Origin: an uncultured Planktomarina sp.
Lineage (GTDB): Bacteria > Pseudomonadota > Alphaproteobacteria > Rhodobacterales > Rhodobacteraceae
DNA: 64,000 bases
Assembly: GCA_943788425.1 (NCBI GenBank)
Contig: CALSQF010000004.1
Location: forward strand, 124,001 to 188,000
Direction of reading: 5' to 3'
A model generated the notes under the pieces. That model had not been told where the DNA came from. It was given only the letters and a program-made list of their open reading frames with translations, and did not search any database. The translations under genes were made by a program, and so were the position numbers. Positions 26,757-35,777 of this stretch are shown here, one piece after another; positions within the stretch are counted from its first letter, which is position 1; each line of letters opens with the position of its first letter.

Positions 26757-26921
26757 ATGCAGTTTAATGAAAAAAACACCAATTCACATACAGAGATGAA
26801 ATTTGTTATTTCGTGCAGCTATTATAACAGTGCGGACGAATTTACGCACAAGGCTAATTTAGTAGTAAAATTAGACGAACAGAGCCCTGTTAAACAGACA
26901 TTAGTCACTACTGCAGCGTAA
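26757..26921 (+). CDS. 54-residue protein of the sigma-54 flagellar regulon
   Basis: ATG 26757 follows a strong AAGGAGG ribosome-binding site 8 bases upstream and a near-perfect sigma-54 promoter. The product begins MQFNEKNTNSHTEMKFVISC and is polar, with no signal peptide or helix spanning a membrane and one cysteine. I recognise no family. With both expression signals in place it is very likely a real gene co-regulated with flagellar assembly. Role unknown; chaperone, regulator or small structural part are all open. Confidence 0.7.
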   Translation: MQFNEKNTNSHTEMKFVISCSYYNSADEFTHKANLVVKLDEQSPVKQTLVTTAA

Positions 26922-26935
26922 GCCTTAATTCATAA

Positions 26936-27130
26936 TTATTTGTTTCGTTTCAAAAATTTTACTAAAAATGCAAGTAGACAAAACACAAGGGGTATTTTTA
27001 GTATTTCGAATACAGTTAGGGTGTCGCGATGGTATATTAAATTTGAAACTGCATTGATTAGAATTGCTAATGCAATAAGCCAAACAAACGTTAGCCGTGA
27101 TTTTTCGCAAAAAGTGCATTTTCGCTTCAT
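26936..27130 (-). CDS. 64-residue membrane protein
   Basis: Begins MKRKCTFCEKSR (a CxxC pair) and continues with two hydrophobic helices (LTFVWLIALAILINAVSNL and FEILKIPLVFCLLAFLVKFL), ending KRNK. AAAGG lies about 10 bases before the ATG. Convergent with the 54-codon gene, 14 bases apart. No family recognised. Confidence 0.5.
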   Translation of the reverse strand: MKRKCTFCEKSRLTFVWLIALAILINAVSNLIYHRDTLTVFEILKIPLVFCLLAFLVKFLKRNK

Positions 27131-27179
27131 AGCCCTAACCTTTTTCGCAAAACTTGAAATAGTAAATTAAAAGTGTATA

Positions 27180-27200
27180 AAATTCAGCTATGCTGAATTT
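27180..27200 (+). repeat. Inverted repeat over a start codon
   Basis: Nine-base arms (AAATTCAGC and GCTGAATTT) around a three-base TAT loop. The A and T of the ATG at 27190 are in the loop and the G begins the right arm. It could be an operator or a translation-blocking hairpin. Confidence 0.5.
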
Positions 27201-27525
27201 AGATCTATACATGCCACACGCTTCTAACATTAAGTTGTTGGATCAACCAACAGTCTCGGGGATTTTTAACAGAAATTCATTTAGTTCGGCAGGGCAGACT
27301 GTAACGCCGGTGCATCGTACAGATAAAGGTCAAGGTAACGCTGAGTATACTTCTAGAATATTTAGCCCTTATCTTACGCCTTCTGCTATTCATGCCGAAA
27401 ATAGGCAGCTGTCCCAGAGTAGCCTTTCGCCCGCTTACCAACAAAACGTAGCGGCGACAAAATATTTCAACGTATCCACGACGCCTAAACTTAGGCCTCA
27501 TTTGCACACTAGCCTAATCGCCTGA
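27190..27525 (+). CDS. Ser/Thr-rich protein, unknown, start codon in a hairpin
   Basis: A 111-residue polar protein rich in Ser, Thr, Asn and Pro with no membrane segment and no recognised family. It would be largely disordered. There is no ribosome-binding site; the ATG lies in the loop and stem of a perfect inverted repeat (27180-27200). It overlaps the convergent gene by 12 bases. Low complexity resembles variable parts of flagellar accessory proteins, but that is only context. Confidence 0.4.
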   Translation: MLNLDLYMPHASNIKLLDQPTVSGIFNRNSFSSAGQTVTPVHRTDKGQGNAEYTSRIFSPYLTPSAIHAENRQLSQSSLSPAYQQNVAATKYFNVSTTPKLRPHLHTSLIA

Positions 27526-28008
27526 TGTGATTATATCAAAAGCACTAACTTCTAGGTTTGCCATATCTTTTAGGAAACTGCTTGATTTTTGATTACTGAG
27601 TGACCAACCAGTTGGGCAATTATAAGATCCACTTTGCTTTGCCCTGTAAACAAAAGCTTTGAAATCTCTGTTTACCGCTGTTGGTGTGTAGAGCCTCTTT
27701 TTCACGCTTTGCAAAGGATCTCCAAAGATGGGGGACCAATTTCTAGGTTTTCCATTACTGCGTTGTAAAGTTTTTTCATATTGATAATTCTGTAGAATTA
27801 CATCTGCATTACCAATTTCCGCTTCCAACATGCTATGCATAAATGCTTCTGCTGTGGTTCTAATATTTTCTGCATTCTCATTGACATAACGGGTTTGTAA
27901 GAACGTAGCGAATTTGTATGCAACTGTCCCAATTTCTAAATTTGAGCTGATATAGCGTTCGGCGACGATTGCTGAGGTTATTGAGAAAACAAATTCTGGT
28001 GCATACAT
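27514..28008 (-). CDS. Unknown protein downstream of fliS
   Basis: A 164-residue cytoplasmic-looking protein, helical at the N-terminus with about two-thirds of the chain polar. No family recognised. It starts 15 bases after fliS on the same strand, so it is likely in the same transcript and may serve flagellin export or filament assembly. The ribosome-binding site is weak (CCAGG). Confidence 0.5.
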   Translation of the reverse strand: MYAPEFVFSITSAIVAERYISSNLEIGTVAYKFATFLQTRYVNENAENIRTTAEAFMHSMLEAEIGNADVILQNYQYEKTLQRSNGKPRNWSPIFGDPLQSVKKRLYTPTAVNRDFKAFVYRAKQSGSYNCPTGWSLSNQKSSSFLKDMANLEVSAFDIITSGD

Positions 28009-28023
28009 GATATTGCCTGGTAG

Positions 28024-28404
28024 TTATTTGTCTCTGACGATATCCCAGCTTACCCGAATTTCATTTATAAAGGAATGGCACTTTTTTATTTCATAATTAT
28101 TTGAGCTGCCGTCTATGCCAACTTCGAGAAGCTTAATCCGGCAGAATTCATATAGACGATACAAATTGATTGCTAAATCTCCCTGGGCTTTAAAGTCTAA
28201 ACTCTTTTGCAAAAAATATAAGGTGAGTATGGATGTTTCAAACGCTTTTTTACGCTCCTGCGTGTCTGTGGACGAGACTAATGATTTTAAACTTACTTCA
28301 AGTTTGACTAAAGCGGTGCCAACGACGTTGTATCCAAGACTTTCCTGAGAGAGCGTTTGGCTTTTGATTTCTGTGTAACCACTGATAGCCGCTTGTGTGT
28401 TCAT
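28024..28404 (-). CDS. fliS: Flagellin export chaperone FliS
   Basis: A 126-residue helical protein with the FliS core: an N-terminal SLGYNVVGTALVKLEVSL-like segment (the counterpart of the usual SPxxLILMLYDG part is divergent) and the signature FKAQGDLAINLYRLYEFC near residues 75-92. FliS binds the C-terminal disordered end of flagellin in the cytoplasm and hands it to FlhA. GAGGAG sits 7 bases before the ATG. It is divergent from fleT, and separated from fliD, its common partner. Confidence 0.75.
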   Translation of the reverse strand: MNTQAAISGYTEIKSQTLSQESLGYNVVGTALVKLEVSLKSLVSSTDTQERKKAFETSILTLYFLQKSLDFKAQGDLAINLYRLYEFCRIKLLEVGIDGSSNNYEIKKCHSFINEIRVSWDIVRDK

Positions 28405-28564
28405 TATAAGCTCCTCGTAATCAATATTAACTCTTCATTAGTATTAACGTCGCACGCATGGATTATGTTAGCTGGCTGTCAAAAATATGACCACCGATCG
28501 TTTTGAGTGCAATTCAAGAATAAAGATACTCTTATCTAATTGTTATTTATTGATATATTTTTTT

Positions 28565-28580
28565 TGGCACAAAGCGTGCA
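28565..28580 (+). promoter_or_regulatory. Sigma-54 promoter of fleT-fliE operon
   Basis: TGGCACAAAGCGTGCA: GG and GC ten bases apart, 23 bases before the fleT ATG. In R. sphaeroides the fleT operon is likewise RpoN2-dependent and activated by FleQ. Confidence 0.8.
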
Positions 28581-28602
28581 ATACGCTCATTGGAGGTTGA
28601 TG

Positions 28603-29787
28603 ATGACAAATTATTTAATAGATGCTGGGGACGCTGACTTCACCCAAACCATCTGTAGCGCTTTAGATAAAAGGGGCGTGGAGTGGTCCATTTTAGCTGA
28701 CGAGGGCTCTGTCCAGACAATCTCGAAAGAGAGGCATCTAATTATTTCAGAAACATCCAAAGCTTGTGACGTACATTCTGATACATTCGAGACATATCTT
28801 CGGTCACACAAAATTACAAAAGTGTTTGTGCTAGTAGCGAATTCTGAAACTTTTGGTATCAAAGTTAAGCGTAACGGTGCAATTAAGTATTTTCACATGC
28901 CCGTAAACTTCTCAGAATCGTCGCATGTGAACTCCTTCTATTTAAATTTGTTTTTAGAACAATTCCTTGCCAAGCATGTCAATTTACCGTGTGACGATCC
29001 AGAAACCGCTGATTTGGTAGATTTGCTTTGTAAGCTCGCCGGATCTAATGCGAGCGTTCTCATAAATGGTCCCACTGGTACAGGAAAAGAGGTTGTAGCA
29101 AAAATTTTGCACGCCAAGTCAGCACGAAAAGATGAAGCTTTCATAGCAGTGAACTGTGCGGCAATTCCTGAGAATATGTTGGAATCAATGCTCTTTGGAC
29201 ATGAAAAAGGAGCGTTTACTGGAGCCCTACAAGCCAATGTAGGGCTTTTTAGGGCAGCACATTCTGGCACTATTTTACTTGATGAAATTTCAGAAATGCC
29301 TTTGACGCTTCAATCTAAGCTTTTAAGAGTTTTGCAAGAAAAAGTAGTGACTCCAGTTGGAAGTACAAAAGAGATTGCGATAGATATCAGAGTATTGGCG
29401 ACTACAAATAGAAATATGCTACAAGAAATTCAAGCAAACAAATTTAGAGAAGACCTATTTTACCGCCTAAACGTTTTTCCAGTTTCAACATGTGCACTGA
29501 AATCACGACCGCTTGATATACCTGCTATAGCTGCCCACTTATTAACTCGGAATGTTACTGAAAATGGTACCCCTAAAGTTTTATCAGCTGAGGCCTTAAA
29601 TAAGCTCGTACAACACGAATGGCCTGGCAATGTAAGGGAGTTAGACAATGTTATTCAGCGCGCAGAAATACTGAGTTGTGCCGATGAAATTGGGCACACC
29701 GACATCGTTTTCGATAATGAACTAACTTTAAGGCCAAGAAATACCATTGAGGCGCTCAATTCAAAGCTTGACGTAAAGGTTGGATGA
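28603..29787 (+). CDS. fleT: Sigma-54 activator without DNA-binding domain (FleT)
   Basis: AAA+ enhancer-binding-type protein of about 394 residues. The ATPase has Walker A GPTGTGKE (near 162), the sigma-54 contact loop GAFTGA, Walker B GTILLDEI, and arginine-finger region KFREDLFYRLN. The chain ends about 25 residues after the AAA+ domain with no Fis-type helix-turn-helix. That, and its position directly before fliE, identify FleT of the R. sphaeroides Fla1 system, which works by hetero-oligomerising with FleQ. The start at 28603 has GGAGG 6 bases upstream and follows the promoter; 28540 would lie upstream of it. Confidence 0.88.
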   Translation: MTNYLIDAGDADFTQTICSALDKRGVEWSILADEGSVQTISKERHLIISETSKACDVHSDTFETYLRSHKITKVFVLVANSETFGIKVKRNGAIKYFHMPVNFSESSHVNSFYLNLFLEQFLAKHVNLPCDDPETADLVDLLCKLAGSNASVLINGPTGTGKEVVAKILHAKSARKDEAFIAVNCAAIPENMLESMLFGHEKGAFTGALQANVGLFRAAHSGTILLDEISEMPLTLQSKLLRVLQEKVVTPVGSTKEIAIDIRVLATTNRNMLQEIQANKFREDLFYRLNVFPVSTCALKSRPLDIPAIAAHLLTRNVTENGTPKVLSAEALNKLVQHEWPGNVRELDNVIQRAEILSCADEIGHTDIVFDNELTLRPRNTIEALNSKLDVKVG

Positions 29788-29797
29788 GGAACGTACA

Positions 29798-30127
29798 ATG
29801 AAAATTCAAAGTTCAAATATAACCGCCGTTAATACAAACATGTCATCGGTCCAGCAGAAGGCTCAGCTTTCAGCCGAGGCTTTACAGTCAAAATCTGTTG
29901 AATCTGGCCCATCATTTTCACAGAGAATTTCTGATGGTTTGAATGGAGTTTCTCAGGCGCAAAACACCGCTTCACAACTGGCGCGAGACTATGAACTTGG
30001 GACTGAAAATGATTTATCTAAGGTTATGATTAATCAACAAATTTCGTCAGTTGGCTTTCAACTAACGCTTAATATCCGTAACAAAGCGTTAAGCGCTTAT
30101 AAAGACATAATGAATATGCCGGTATAA
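29798..30127 (+). CDS. fliE: Flagellar hook-basal body protein FliE
   Basis: Rod-MS ring adaptor, about 109 residues, the first substrate of flagellar export. The C-terminal half has the FliE pattern DLSKVMINQQISSVGFQLTL and IRNKALSAYKDIMNMPV. The start at 29798 follows GAGGAA by 6 bases. It begins ten bases after the fleT stop, so fleT-fliEFGHIJ is one operon. Confidence 0.92.
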   Translation: MKIQSSNITAVNTNMSSVQQKAQLSAEALQSKSVESGPSFSQRISDGLNGVSQAQNTASQLARDYELGTENDLSKVMINQQISSVGFQLTLNIRNKALSAYKDIMNMPV

Positions 30128-30146
30128 GGCAGACAGGGTAAGAATC

Positions 30147-31925
30147 ATGGCAAATACAGATCAAATGGTTAGCATTGAAACTACCGAAGTCGGTTCAAGA
30201 AATATGCTGACCTCGTCCAAGAATGCTATGGTCAATATTCGTGAGGCTATAGATCAACCTAGTTTTCGACGCGCATTTCCAACAATTTTGGCGGCTCTGA
30301 CTGCCGTGGCTGCTGCAATAGTATTTGTATCCATGCGTGAACCGAATATGACCACATTGTACGCCTCTGTATCCGACGCGGACAAATCAAAGATTTATGA
30401 ATCTTTGAAAAATATGGGAATGGATGTAGAGCTTGATCCAGCCACCGGTGAGGTTTTAATACCAACTAATGATTATCACCAAGCCCGAATATCATTAGCT
30501 GCTCAAGGTCTTCCAGAATATTCAGCCAATGGCTTTGAAGATATTGATAATCTACCGCTGGGTGTCTCCCGGTCTGTTGAAACGATGAAGTTGAAAAAAG
30601 TTCAAGAAAACGAACTTTCAAGATCTATAGCTGAGATTAGTAGCGTTCAGGCTGCGCGCGTCCATTTGGCCTTGCCGGAAAAATCTGTATTCATTCGCAA
30701 TCAAACAGCGCCTACAGCTTCGGTGTTTGTTACTCTAAAAAATGGACGGCAGCTTGACCAAACTCAGGTCAGGGCGATCACTAACTTGGTCGCGTCGTCG
30801 ATTCCAGGAATGGGACAAAGTGGTGTATCCATAATTGATCAATCTGGCCGCTTATTGTCTTATTCTCCTGATAATCCGGATGAAATTATGGCTGACAGTC
30901 AGCTCGCATACAGGATGAGACTTGAAGGCATTTATAGGTCTCGGATACAAAGCTTGGTTGCGCCAATCGTTGGCGCGTCGAATGTTAATGCGCAAGTAAA
31001 TTTAGAAATTGATTTTACGCGCCGTGAAACTTCGCAAGAATTAGTTGATCCAAAGGACTCTGCCATCTTGAGTGAACAGAGCTCTTTGAATGTGACAGCA
31101 AAAAAAGATGCGGTAGGTATTCCTGGCGCAATTTCTAATCAGCCTCCAGCAGAGGCTGAAATAGAGACTGCAGCCGGGCGTGCTAGCAAGGGTGCGGATG
31201 GCGAGGTAGCGAATAATGAATTTGAAACTAAATCTTCAACCGAATTAAAAAATTATGAGGTTAGTCGTAAGTTTGAAACTGTGACAACACCTTCCAACAC
31301 TATTTCTAGGATTGATGCTGCGGTGTTGGTTAGAGACCGAAAAGTGATCGACCCAGATACAGGAGAGATTACATATGAACCTATTTCAGAAAAAATTAAA
31401 AATGAAATGGAGCAATTAATTGCCAGTGCCATCGGAATAAAAACTGAGCGCGGTGATAGTCTAACAATTACATCGCAGCTGTTTAATGAAGAAATTTTTG
31501 GTGAGCAAATTGACTGGTATGAAACTACTTGGTTTAAATCAACAATTGAAAAAACTTTGATTGTATTACTGCTAGGGTTTGTGTCTCTCGGTGTCGTACG
31601 TCCCATGCTATCAAGAATTTTAGTCCCTACTTCAAGTACTAACTCGGTTATGGAATTATATGCTGAGGCGGAGACAATGGCGGATTTAGCTACGCAACGC
31701 GTAGAAGCCACTAAAGCCGTTGAGGTGGATGAGGGAGAAACCCTGGAGGGTATAAAAGCAAAACTGAAGCCTAAAAAGAAGAGTGGGATTTCAGCTGACC
31801 TTCTAGATACAGCTAATACATATGATGATAAGGTTGCGTTAGTTCGAATGATTGTAGCCGATGAAGCCGGGCGCGTAGCTAACGTCTTTAAGCAGTTGAT
31901 GCGGAATGATCTTAATTTGCTTTAA
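30147..31925 (+). CDS. fliF: Flagellar MS-ring protein FliF
   Basis: Builds the MS ring, the inner-membrane base of the flagellum. 592 residues: N-terminal helix (about 50-70), two YscJ-like ring-building modules with the signature SAAQGLPE-like stretch (LAAQGLPEYSANGFE) and VHLALPEKSVFIR, a periplasmic insertion, a second helix (about 465-485), and a C-terminal FliG-binding tail ending DEAGRVANVFKQLMRN. Full length and uninterrupted. Between fliE and fliG with short gaps. Confidence 0.95.
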   Translation: MANTDQMVSIETTEVGSRNMLTSSKNAMVNIREAIDQPSFRRAFPTILAALTAVAAAIVFVSMREPNMTTLYASVSDADKSKIYESLKNMGMDVELDPATGEVLIPTNDYHQARISLAAQGLPEYSANGFEDIDNLPLGVSRSVETMKLKKVQENELSRSIAEISSVQAARVHLALPEKSVFIRNQTAPTASVFVTLKNGRQLDQTQVRAITNLVASSIPGMGQSGVSIIDQSGRLLSYSPDNPDEIMADSQLAYRMRLEGIYRSRIQSLVAPIVGASNVNAQVNLEIDFTRRETSQELVDPKDSAILSEQSSLNVTAKKDAVGIPGAISNQPPAEAEIETAAGRASKGADGEVANNEFETKSSTELKNYEVSRKFETVTTPSNTISRIDAAVLVRDRKVIDPDTGEITYEPISEKIKNEMEQLIASAIGIKTERGDSLTITSQLFNEEIFGEQIDWYETTWFKSTIEKTLIVLLLGFVSLGVVRPMLSRILVPTSSTNSVMELYAEAETMADLATQRVEATKAVEVDEGETLEGIKAKLKPKKKSGISADLLDTANTYDDKVALVRMIVADEAGRVANVFKQLMRNDLNLL

Positions 31926-31937
31926 TAGGAGTGGAAA

Positions 31938-32966
31938 ATGGCTGAAGAAGTATCAGACATCGAAAAATTAGCAGAACTCTCTGGTACTGAGAAATCTGCC
32001 ATCCTCATGATGCTTCTTGGCGAAGAGGAAGCGGCGCAAGTTTTGCAAAACTTGACTCCTAAAGAGGTTCAGCACTTGGGTACTGCGATGTATTCCGTGG
32101 CTGGGGTCGATCAAACTACTGTTAATATGGTTCTGGATGAATTTCTCGAAACTATTAAAAAGCAAACAGGCTTGGGTTTAGGTGCCGGACGTTACATTGA
32201 AAATGTTATGGTTCGTGCGTTGGGTGAAGATAAAGCTCAGTCTGTATTAGGACGCATTACTCCAGCAAGTTCAGAGTCAGCGATTGATATTTTAGATTGG
32301 ATGGATGCTCGTGCAATTTCTGAGTTGATAATAGATGAGCATCCCCAAATTAAGGCCCTGATTATTTCTTACTTAGATTTTGGTTTAGGAGCAGATGTCC
32401 TAACTCTGTTGCCGGACGAAATCCAAGCGGATATCGTTAGGCGCATTGCAACAATTGAGACAGTTGAACCTGGCGCTGTAAAAGAATTAGAGCGAGTTAT
32501 GAAAGAAAAATTTGCTGCAAACACCTCTCTTCGAGCGTCCAAAATTGGTGGCGTAAAAGCTGCTGCCAAAATTATGAACTTTACAAAAACAGAAATGGAA
32601 ACACGTATTCTTACCTCTATCAAGAAAGAGGACAAAGACCTCATGGCTGAGATCCAGGATAATATGTTTGTGTTTGAGAACCTCTCAGGCTCTGATGATA
32701 GGTCTCTACAAACGCTTCTTAGATCTGTTGATCAAGATGTCTTGATTATTGCTATGAAGGGAGCAGAAACTGCGCTTCAAGATAAATTGTTGGGCTGTAT
32801 GTCTACGCGTGCTGCTGCAAATATTCGTGATGAAATGGAGGCGTTGGGCCCTGTCCGACTAACTGAGGTACAAGAGGCTCAGAAACAAATTATCAACGTG
32901 GCTAGAAAACTTTCAGATGATGGCACAATTGTTCTTGCTGGTCGTGGCGGTGAGGAGATGGTTTAA
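31938..32966 (+). CDS. fliG: Flagellar motor switch protein FliG
   Basis: Rotor protein that binds FliF, FliM and the stator. 342 residues with N-terminal (KSAILMMLLGEEEAAQVLQNL), middle (SESAIDILDWMDARAISELI, then HPQIKALIISYL) and C-terminal domains. The C-terminal torque helix (residues about 275-300) has the expected charged residues in DQDVLIIAMKGAETALQDKL. GGAG lies 6 bases before the ATG. Its stop overlaps the fliH start (TAATGG). Confidence 0.95.
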   Translation: MAEEVSDIEKLAELSGTEKSAILMMLLGEEEAAQVLQNLTPKEVQHLGTAMYSVAGVDQTTVNMVLDEFLETIKKQTGLGLGAGRYIENVMVRALGEDKAQSVLGRITPASSESAIDILDWMDARAISELIIDEHPQIKALIISYLDFGLGADVLTLLPDEIQADIVRRIATIETVEPGAVKELERVMKEKFAANTSLRASKIGGVKAAAKIMNFTKTEMETRILTSIKKEDKDLMAEIQDNMFVFENLSGSDDRSLQTLLRSVDQDVLIIAMKGAETALQDKLLGCMSTRAAANIRDEMEALGPVRLTEVQEAQKQIINVARKLSDDGTIVLAGRGGEEMV

Positions 32967-33941
32967 TGGAAATACCATCTAATACACCTGACGATGACGA
33001 GGGAGTTTTGAAAAATTCTGATTTAGTGGGTTTGCTTAGAGCAGCTAGCCTTACTGAGTTTCGACCTGATAATATTGCAGAGGAAAATGAGGAAAGGTTA
33101 TTTAAGTCTAGCAGTCTTTTTGACTTGGTTCGTTCAAATCTTTTAGACAGCGACACAAATAATGAGTTTTTTAAACAGGAAAAGCACACCAACAGTCAAA
33201 ATGATCTGTTGGATGATATCGAAAAACAACATCTTCACGAAACTTCCAACGCACAGGTTTCGGTTGGGGAAAAGAACTTTGCAACGGTTTCCGAAGGTGC
33301 TTTGGATGCGATAGATGATGCTATTGATCAAAAAATACATGGCCAGCATGCACGAAGATATTGTGCCTGGAAATTCTCATAAAATAAAGACTAAAGATTT
33401 TGATGACGAAACTGATCTGCAAGCTTCTAAAGAGGCTCTTTCAAACTTAGAATTAGTAGGTGAGGCGGAGGATACCTCTACTCAGATGCATTCTCGAGAT
33501 GAAGACACCTATTTTGAAAAAAAAATTGAGGAATTTAAAGCAGATTTTACGAGCCAATTTGCCGAAAGAGAAGAAGAGCTCTCGAACGCCCTTCAGGCAA
33601 TAATTGGTGCGTCCAATTTCATTGCTGATGAATTAGAAAAACAAATATCTGAATTTGTTTTGTCGTTGGCGTCAGGTCTTGCAGGTATGAGGATTGATGA
33701 AATTCCGGCTCCATTTAGCAAAAAAATTTCAGAGGCAGCAAAACAAATAGCTGGAAATGATGATGAGGTGAAAGTGTATTTGAATTCTAAAGATTTTGAG
33801 ATTTTGACTGCAATAAACTTTGATGATGGCTTGCAATATACATTTCATGCAAAAGAAAATTTGAAACGGGGAGAGTTCGAAGTCTTAAGTGCCAAATCAT
33901 CGGCACGTGTTTCATTGTTCGATCTCGCGGTTGGAGATTAA
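32966..33941 (+). pseudogene. fliH: Flagellar export ATPase regulator FliH, one frameshift
   Basis: FliH inhibits and positions the FliI ATPase. The first frame (32966-33382) is acidic and linker-like. The second (open to 33941) has the FliH core: a coiled-coil EEFKADFTSQFAEREEELS, then a C-terminal domain ending in KRGEFEVLSAKSSARVSL. They join in an A6 run at 33330-33335: with five A the chain reads DAIDQK-YMASM without break, about 324 residues. So this is one gene with a +1 indel or a slippage site. Position between fliG and fliI supports the call. Confidence 0.75.
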
Positions 33942-33947
33942 TCTAAA

Positions 33948-35312
33948 ATGCCGAGTAATAATGAAAAATATCAAACTCATGGCCAGAAATCTATGCTTGA
34001 AAGGACGTTTATTGGCGTGAAGAAACGCGTTTCTGTGACTGACAACATTGAATTTAGTGGTACGGTGGTCTCCTTTGACGGACAGGTGATCGAAAGTAGT
34101 CAATTTCCAGCTTCAATTGGCTCGGAATGCATTATTGAATCAAAATTTGGAGCCTCATCAAAGGGAGCTATTGTCGGCTTTAGGGATAATAAAAACATAA
34201 TTTTCCAATACGAAAAATCTTCAGAAATTTTAAGCGGTGACAAAGTTACTGCTTCTTTTGGACTGAAAGAAATTGAAGTTGGGCCGAACCTTTTGGGTCG
34301 TGTAATTGACGGGCTGGGTCACCCACTTGATGGGCAAGGATCAATTGATGCGGAGGAGCGTTATCCAGTAGAAGGAAAAGTTGTAAATCCATTCGATCGA
34401 GGGGAAATCACAGAAGTTTTTGATGTTGGAATTAAAAGTATAAATGCTGTGACATCCATTGGCCGTGGACAAAGAATGGGCATTGTCGCTGGCTCTGGCG
34501 TTGGTAAGTCGGTTCTTTTGAGTATGATTACCCGATGTGCAGAAGCGGACGTTATTGTAGTTGGTCTAATTGGAGAGAGAGGAAGAGAATTAGCTTCGTT
34601 TTCTAAAGAAATTACAAGCTCGCATTCAAAGCACAAGGTTATCATTGTTGCAGTGCCTGCAGACCGATCCGCGCTTCTCCGGCTACAGGGCGCTAAGAGG
34701 GCTACAAGCATTGCAGAGTACTTTCGCGACCAAGGTAAAAATGTTTTGCTGATTTTAGATTCTCTAACCCGCGTAGCTCATGCACAAAGAGAAATCGGAT
34801 TGTCTTTGGGAGAGCAACCGACGGCTAGAGGGTATCCTCCATCTGTAATTTCATTAATACCTGAACTAATTGAGCGAACTGGAGCTGGCATATATTCAGT
34901 GGGCTCAATCACGTCTATCTATACTATTCTCGCTGATGGCGATGATACTGTTTCAGACCCAATCGTTGATAATGCTAGAGCAATTTTGGACGGTCATATA
35001 GTTTTGTCAAGAAAACTTGCCCAGCAGGGAGTTTATCCAGCGATTGATGTTGGTAATTCTGTGAGTAGATTGATGGATGAATTGTGTAGTGAAAAACATT
35101 TACAAAATGCACGTAAGTTAAGGAAATTGGTATCTATATATCAAGAAAACCAAGATCTTCTCTTAATGGGGGGATACGTCCAAGGTCAGGATTCAGACCT
35201 TGATTTGGCAGTCCAATTATGGCCGAAAATCGTTGGCTTTTTGCAACAAAACCAAGCTGAAAATTTTTCATTCGTACAAACTGAGCGCTTGCTCTCAACG
35301 TTATTCGAGTAA
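33948..35312 (+). CDS. fliI: Flagellum-specific ATPase FliI
   Basis: ATPase of the flagellar type III export apparatus, F1-beta-like, 454 residues. Walker A GSGVGKS is near residue 181, the export-specific ERGRE follows, then Walker B LLILDSLTR and the signature EQPTARGYPPSVISLIPELIE. It forms a hexamer under FlhA with FliH and FliJ. Intact, seven bases after fliH and seven before fliJ. Confidence 0.95.
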   Translation: MPSNNEKYQTHGQKSMLERTFIGVKKRVSVTDNIEFSGTVVSFDGQVIESSQFPASIGSECIIESKFGASSKGAIVGFRDNKNIIFQYEKSSEILSGDKVTASFGLKEIEVGPNLLGRVIDGLGHPLDGQGSIDAEERYPVEGKVVNPFDRGEITEVFDVGIKSINAVTSIGRGQRMGIVAGSGVGKSVLLSMITRCAEADVIVVGLIGERGRELASFSKEITSSHSKHKVIIVAVPADRSALLRLQGAKRATSIAEYFRDQGKNVLLILDSLTRVAHAQREIGLSLGEQPTARGYPPSVISLIPELIERTGAGIYSVGSITSIYTILADGDDTVSDPIVDNARAILDGHIVLSRKLAQQGVYPAIDVGNSVSRLMDELCSEKHLQNARKLRKLVSIYQENQDLLLMGGYVQGQDSDLDLAVQLWPKIVGFLQQNQAENFSFVQTERLLSTLFE

Positions 35313-35319
35313 TTGTGGC

Positions 35320-35727
35320 ATGGCTAAGTATAAGATTTTTGACCTAATGTACCGGCACGGTAAAACTAAAAAATTAAAAACTCAGTTTGAATTGAGTAGT
35401 ATGAACGAAAATATAGAGAAAATTCGTAAACTAGAAACTGATTTAACCTTTAATATCGAGGAGACAGTAGAGCCGGGTGTCGTGCAAACTAGTCATCGAG
35501 TTTTGATTAATAGTAAACTTCGTGAAAAAATGATTAGTCAGAAAGAAATCGTGGGAAACAAAATTGAATTTCTTATAACTGAAAAAATACATTTGCAAAA
35601 ATTAGTATCTTCACACGAACGTAAAAATAGAAAAATTTTAGAAAAATTGAATGAATTGAACGCAGAAGAGCGTAGAGAAAAAGAATTAAAAGAGTTTGAT
35701 CGAGATATACTCTTTCAAAAAAAGTAA
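35320..35727 (+). CDS. fliJ: Flagellar export protein FliJ
   Basis: A 135-residue, highly charged, almost entirely coiled-coil protein (Lys/Glu-rich, e.g. KIHLQKLVSSHERKNRK). Size, composition and position after fliI fit FliJ, the stalk of the export ATPase and chaperone escort. Sequence conservation of FliJ is low, so the call leans on context. ATG 35320 follows the fliI stop by seven bases; the upstream extension within fliI is not used. Last gene of the fleT operon. Confidence 0.75.
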   Translation: MAKYKIFDLMYRHGKTKKLKTQFELSSMNENIEKIRKLETDLTFNIEETVEPGVVQTSHRVLINSKLREKMISQKEIVGNKIEFLITEKIHLQKLVSSHERKNRKILEKLNELNAEERREKELKEFDRDILFQKK

Positions 35728-35728
35728 T

Positions 35729-35744
35729 TGGTACAAAATTTGCA
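35729..35744 (+). promoter_or_regulatory. Sigma-54 promoter of fliK-fliLMN
   Basis: TGGTACAAAATTTGCA, GG and GC ten bases apart, begins right after the fliJ stop and 34 bases before the fliK ATG. Confidence 0.7.
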
Positions 35745-35777
35745 ATTCCGTCTGTGAAGAGGTTTGGAGTATTTCGG

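Noticed and set aside
17296-27189. Possible defence, toxin-antitoxin or CRISPR locus in the AT-rich accessory region
   Set aside because: No repeat-spacer array, nuclease, toxin fold or partner pair recognised; the genes are exported, membrane or housekeeping types.
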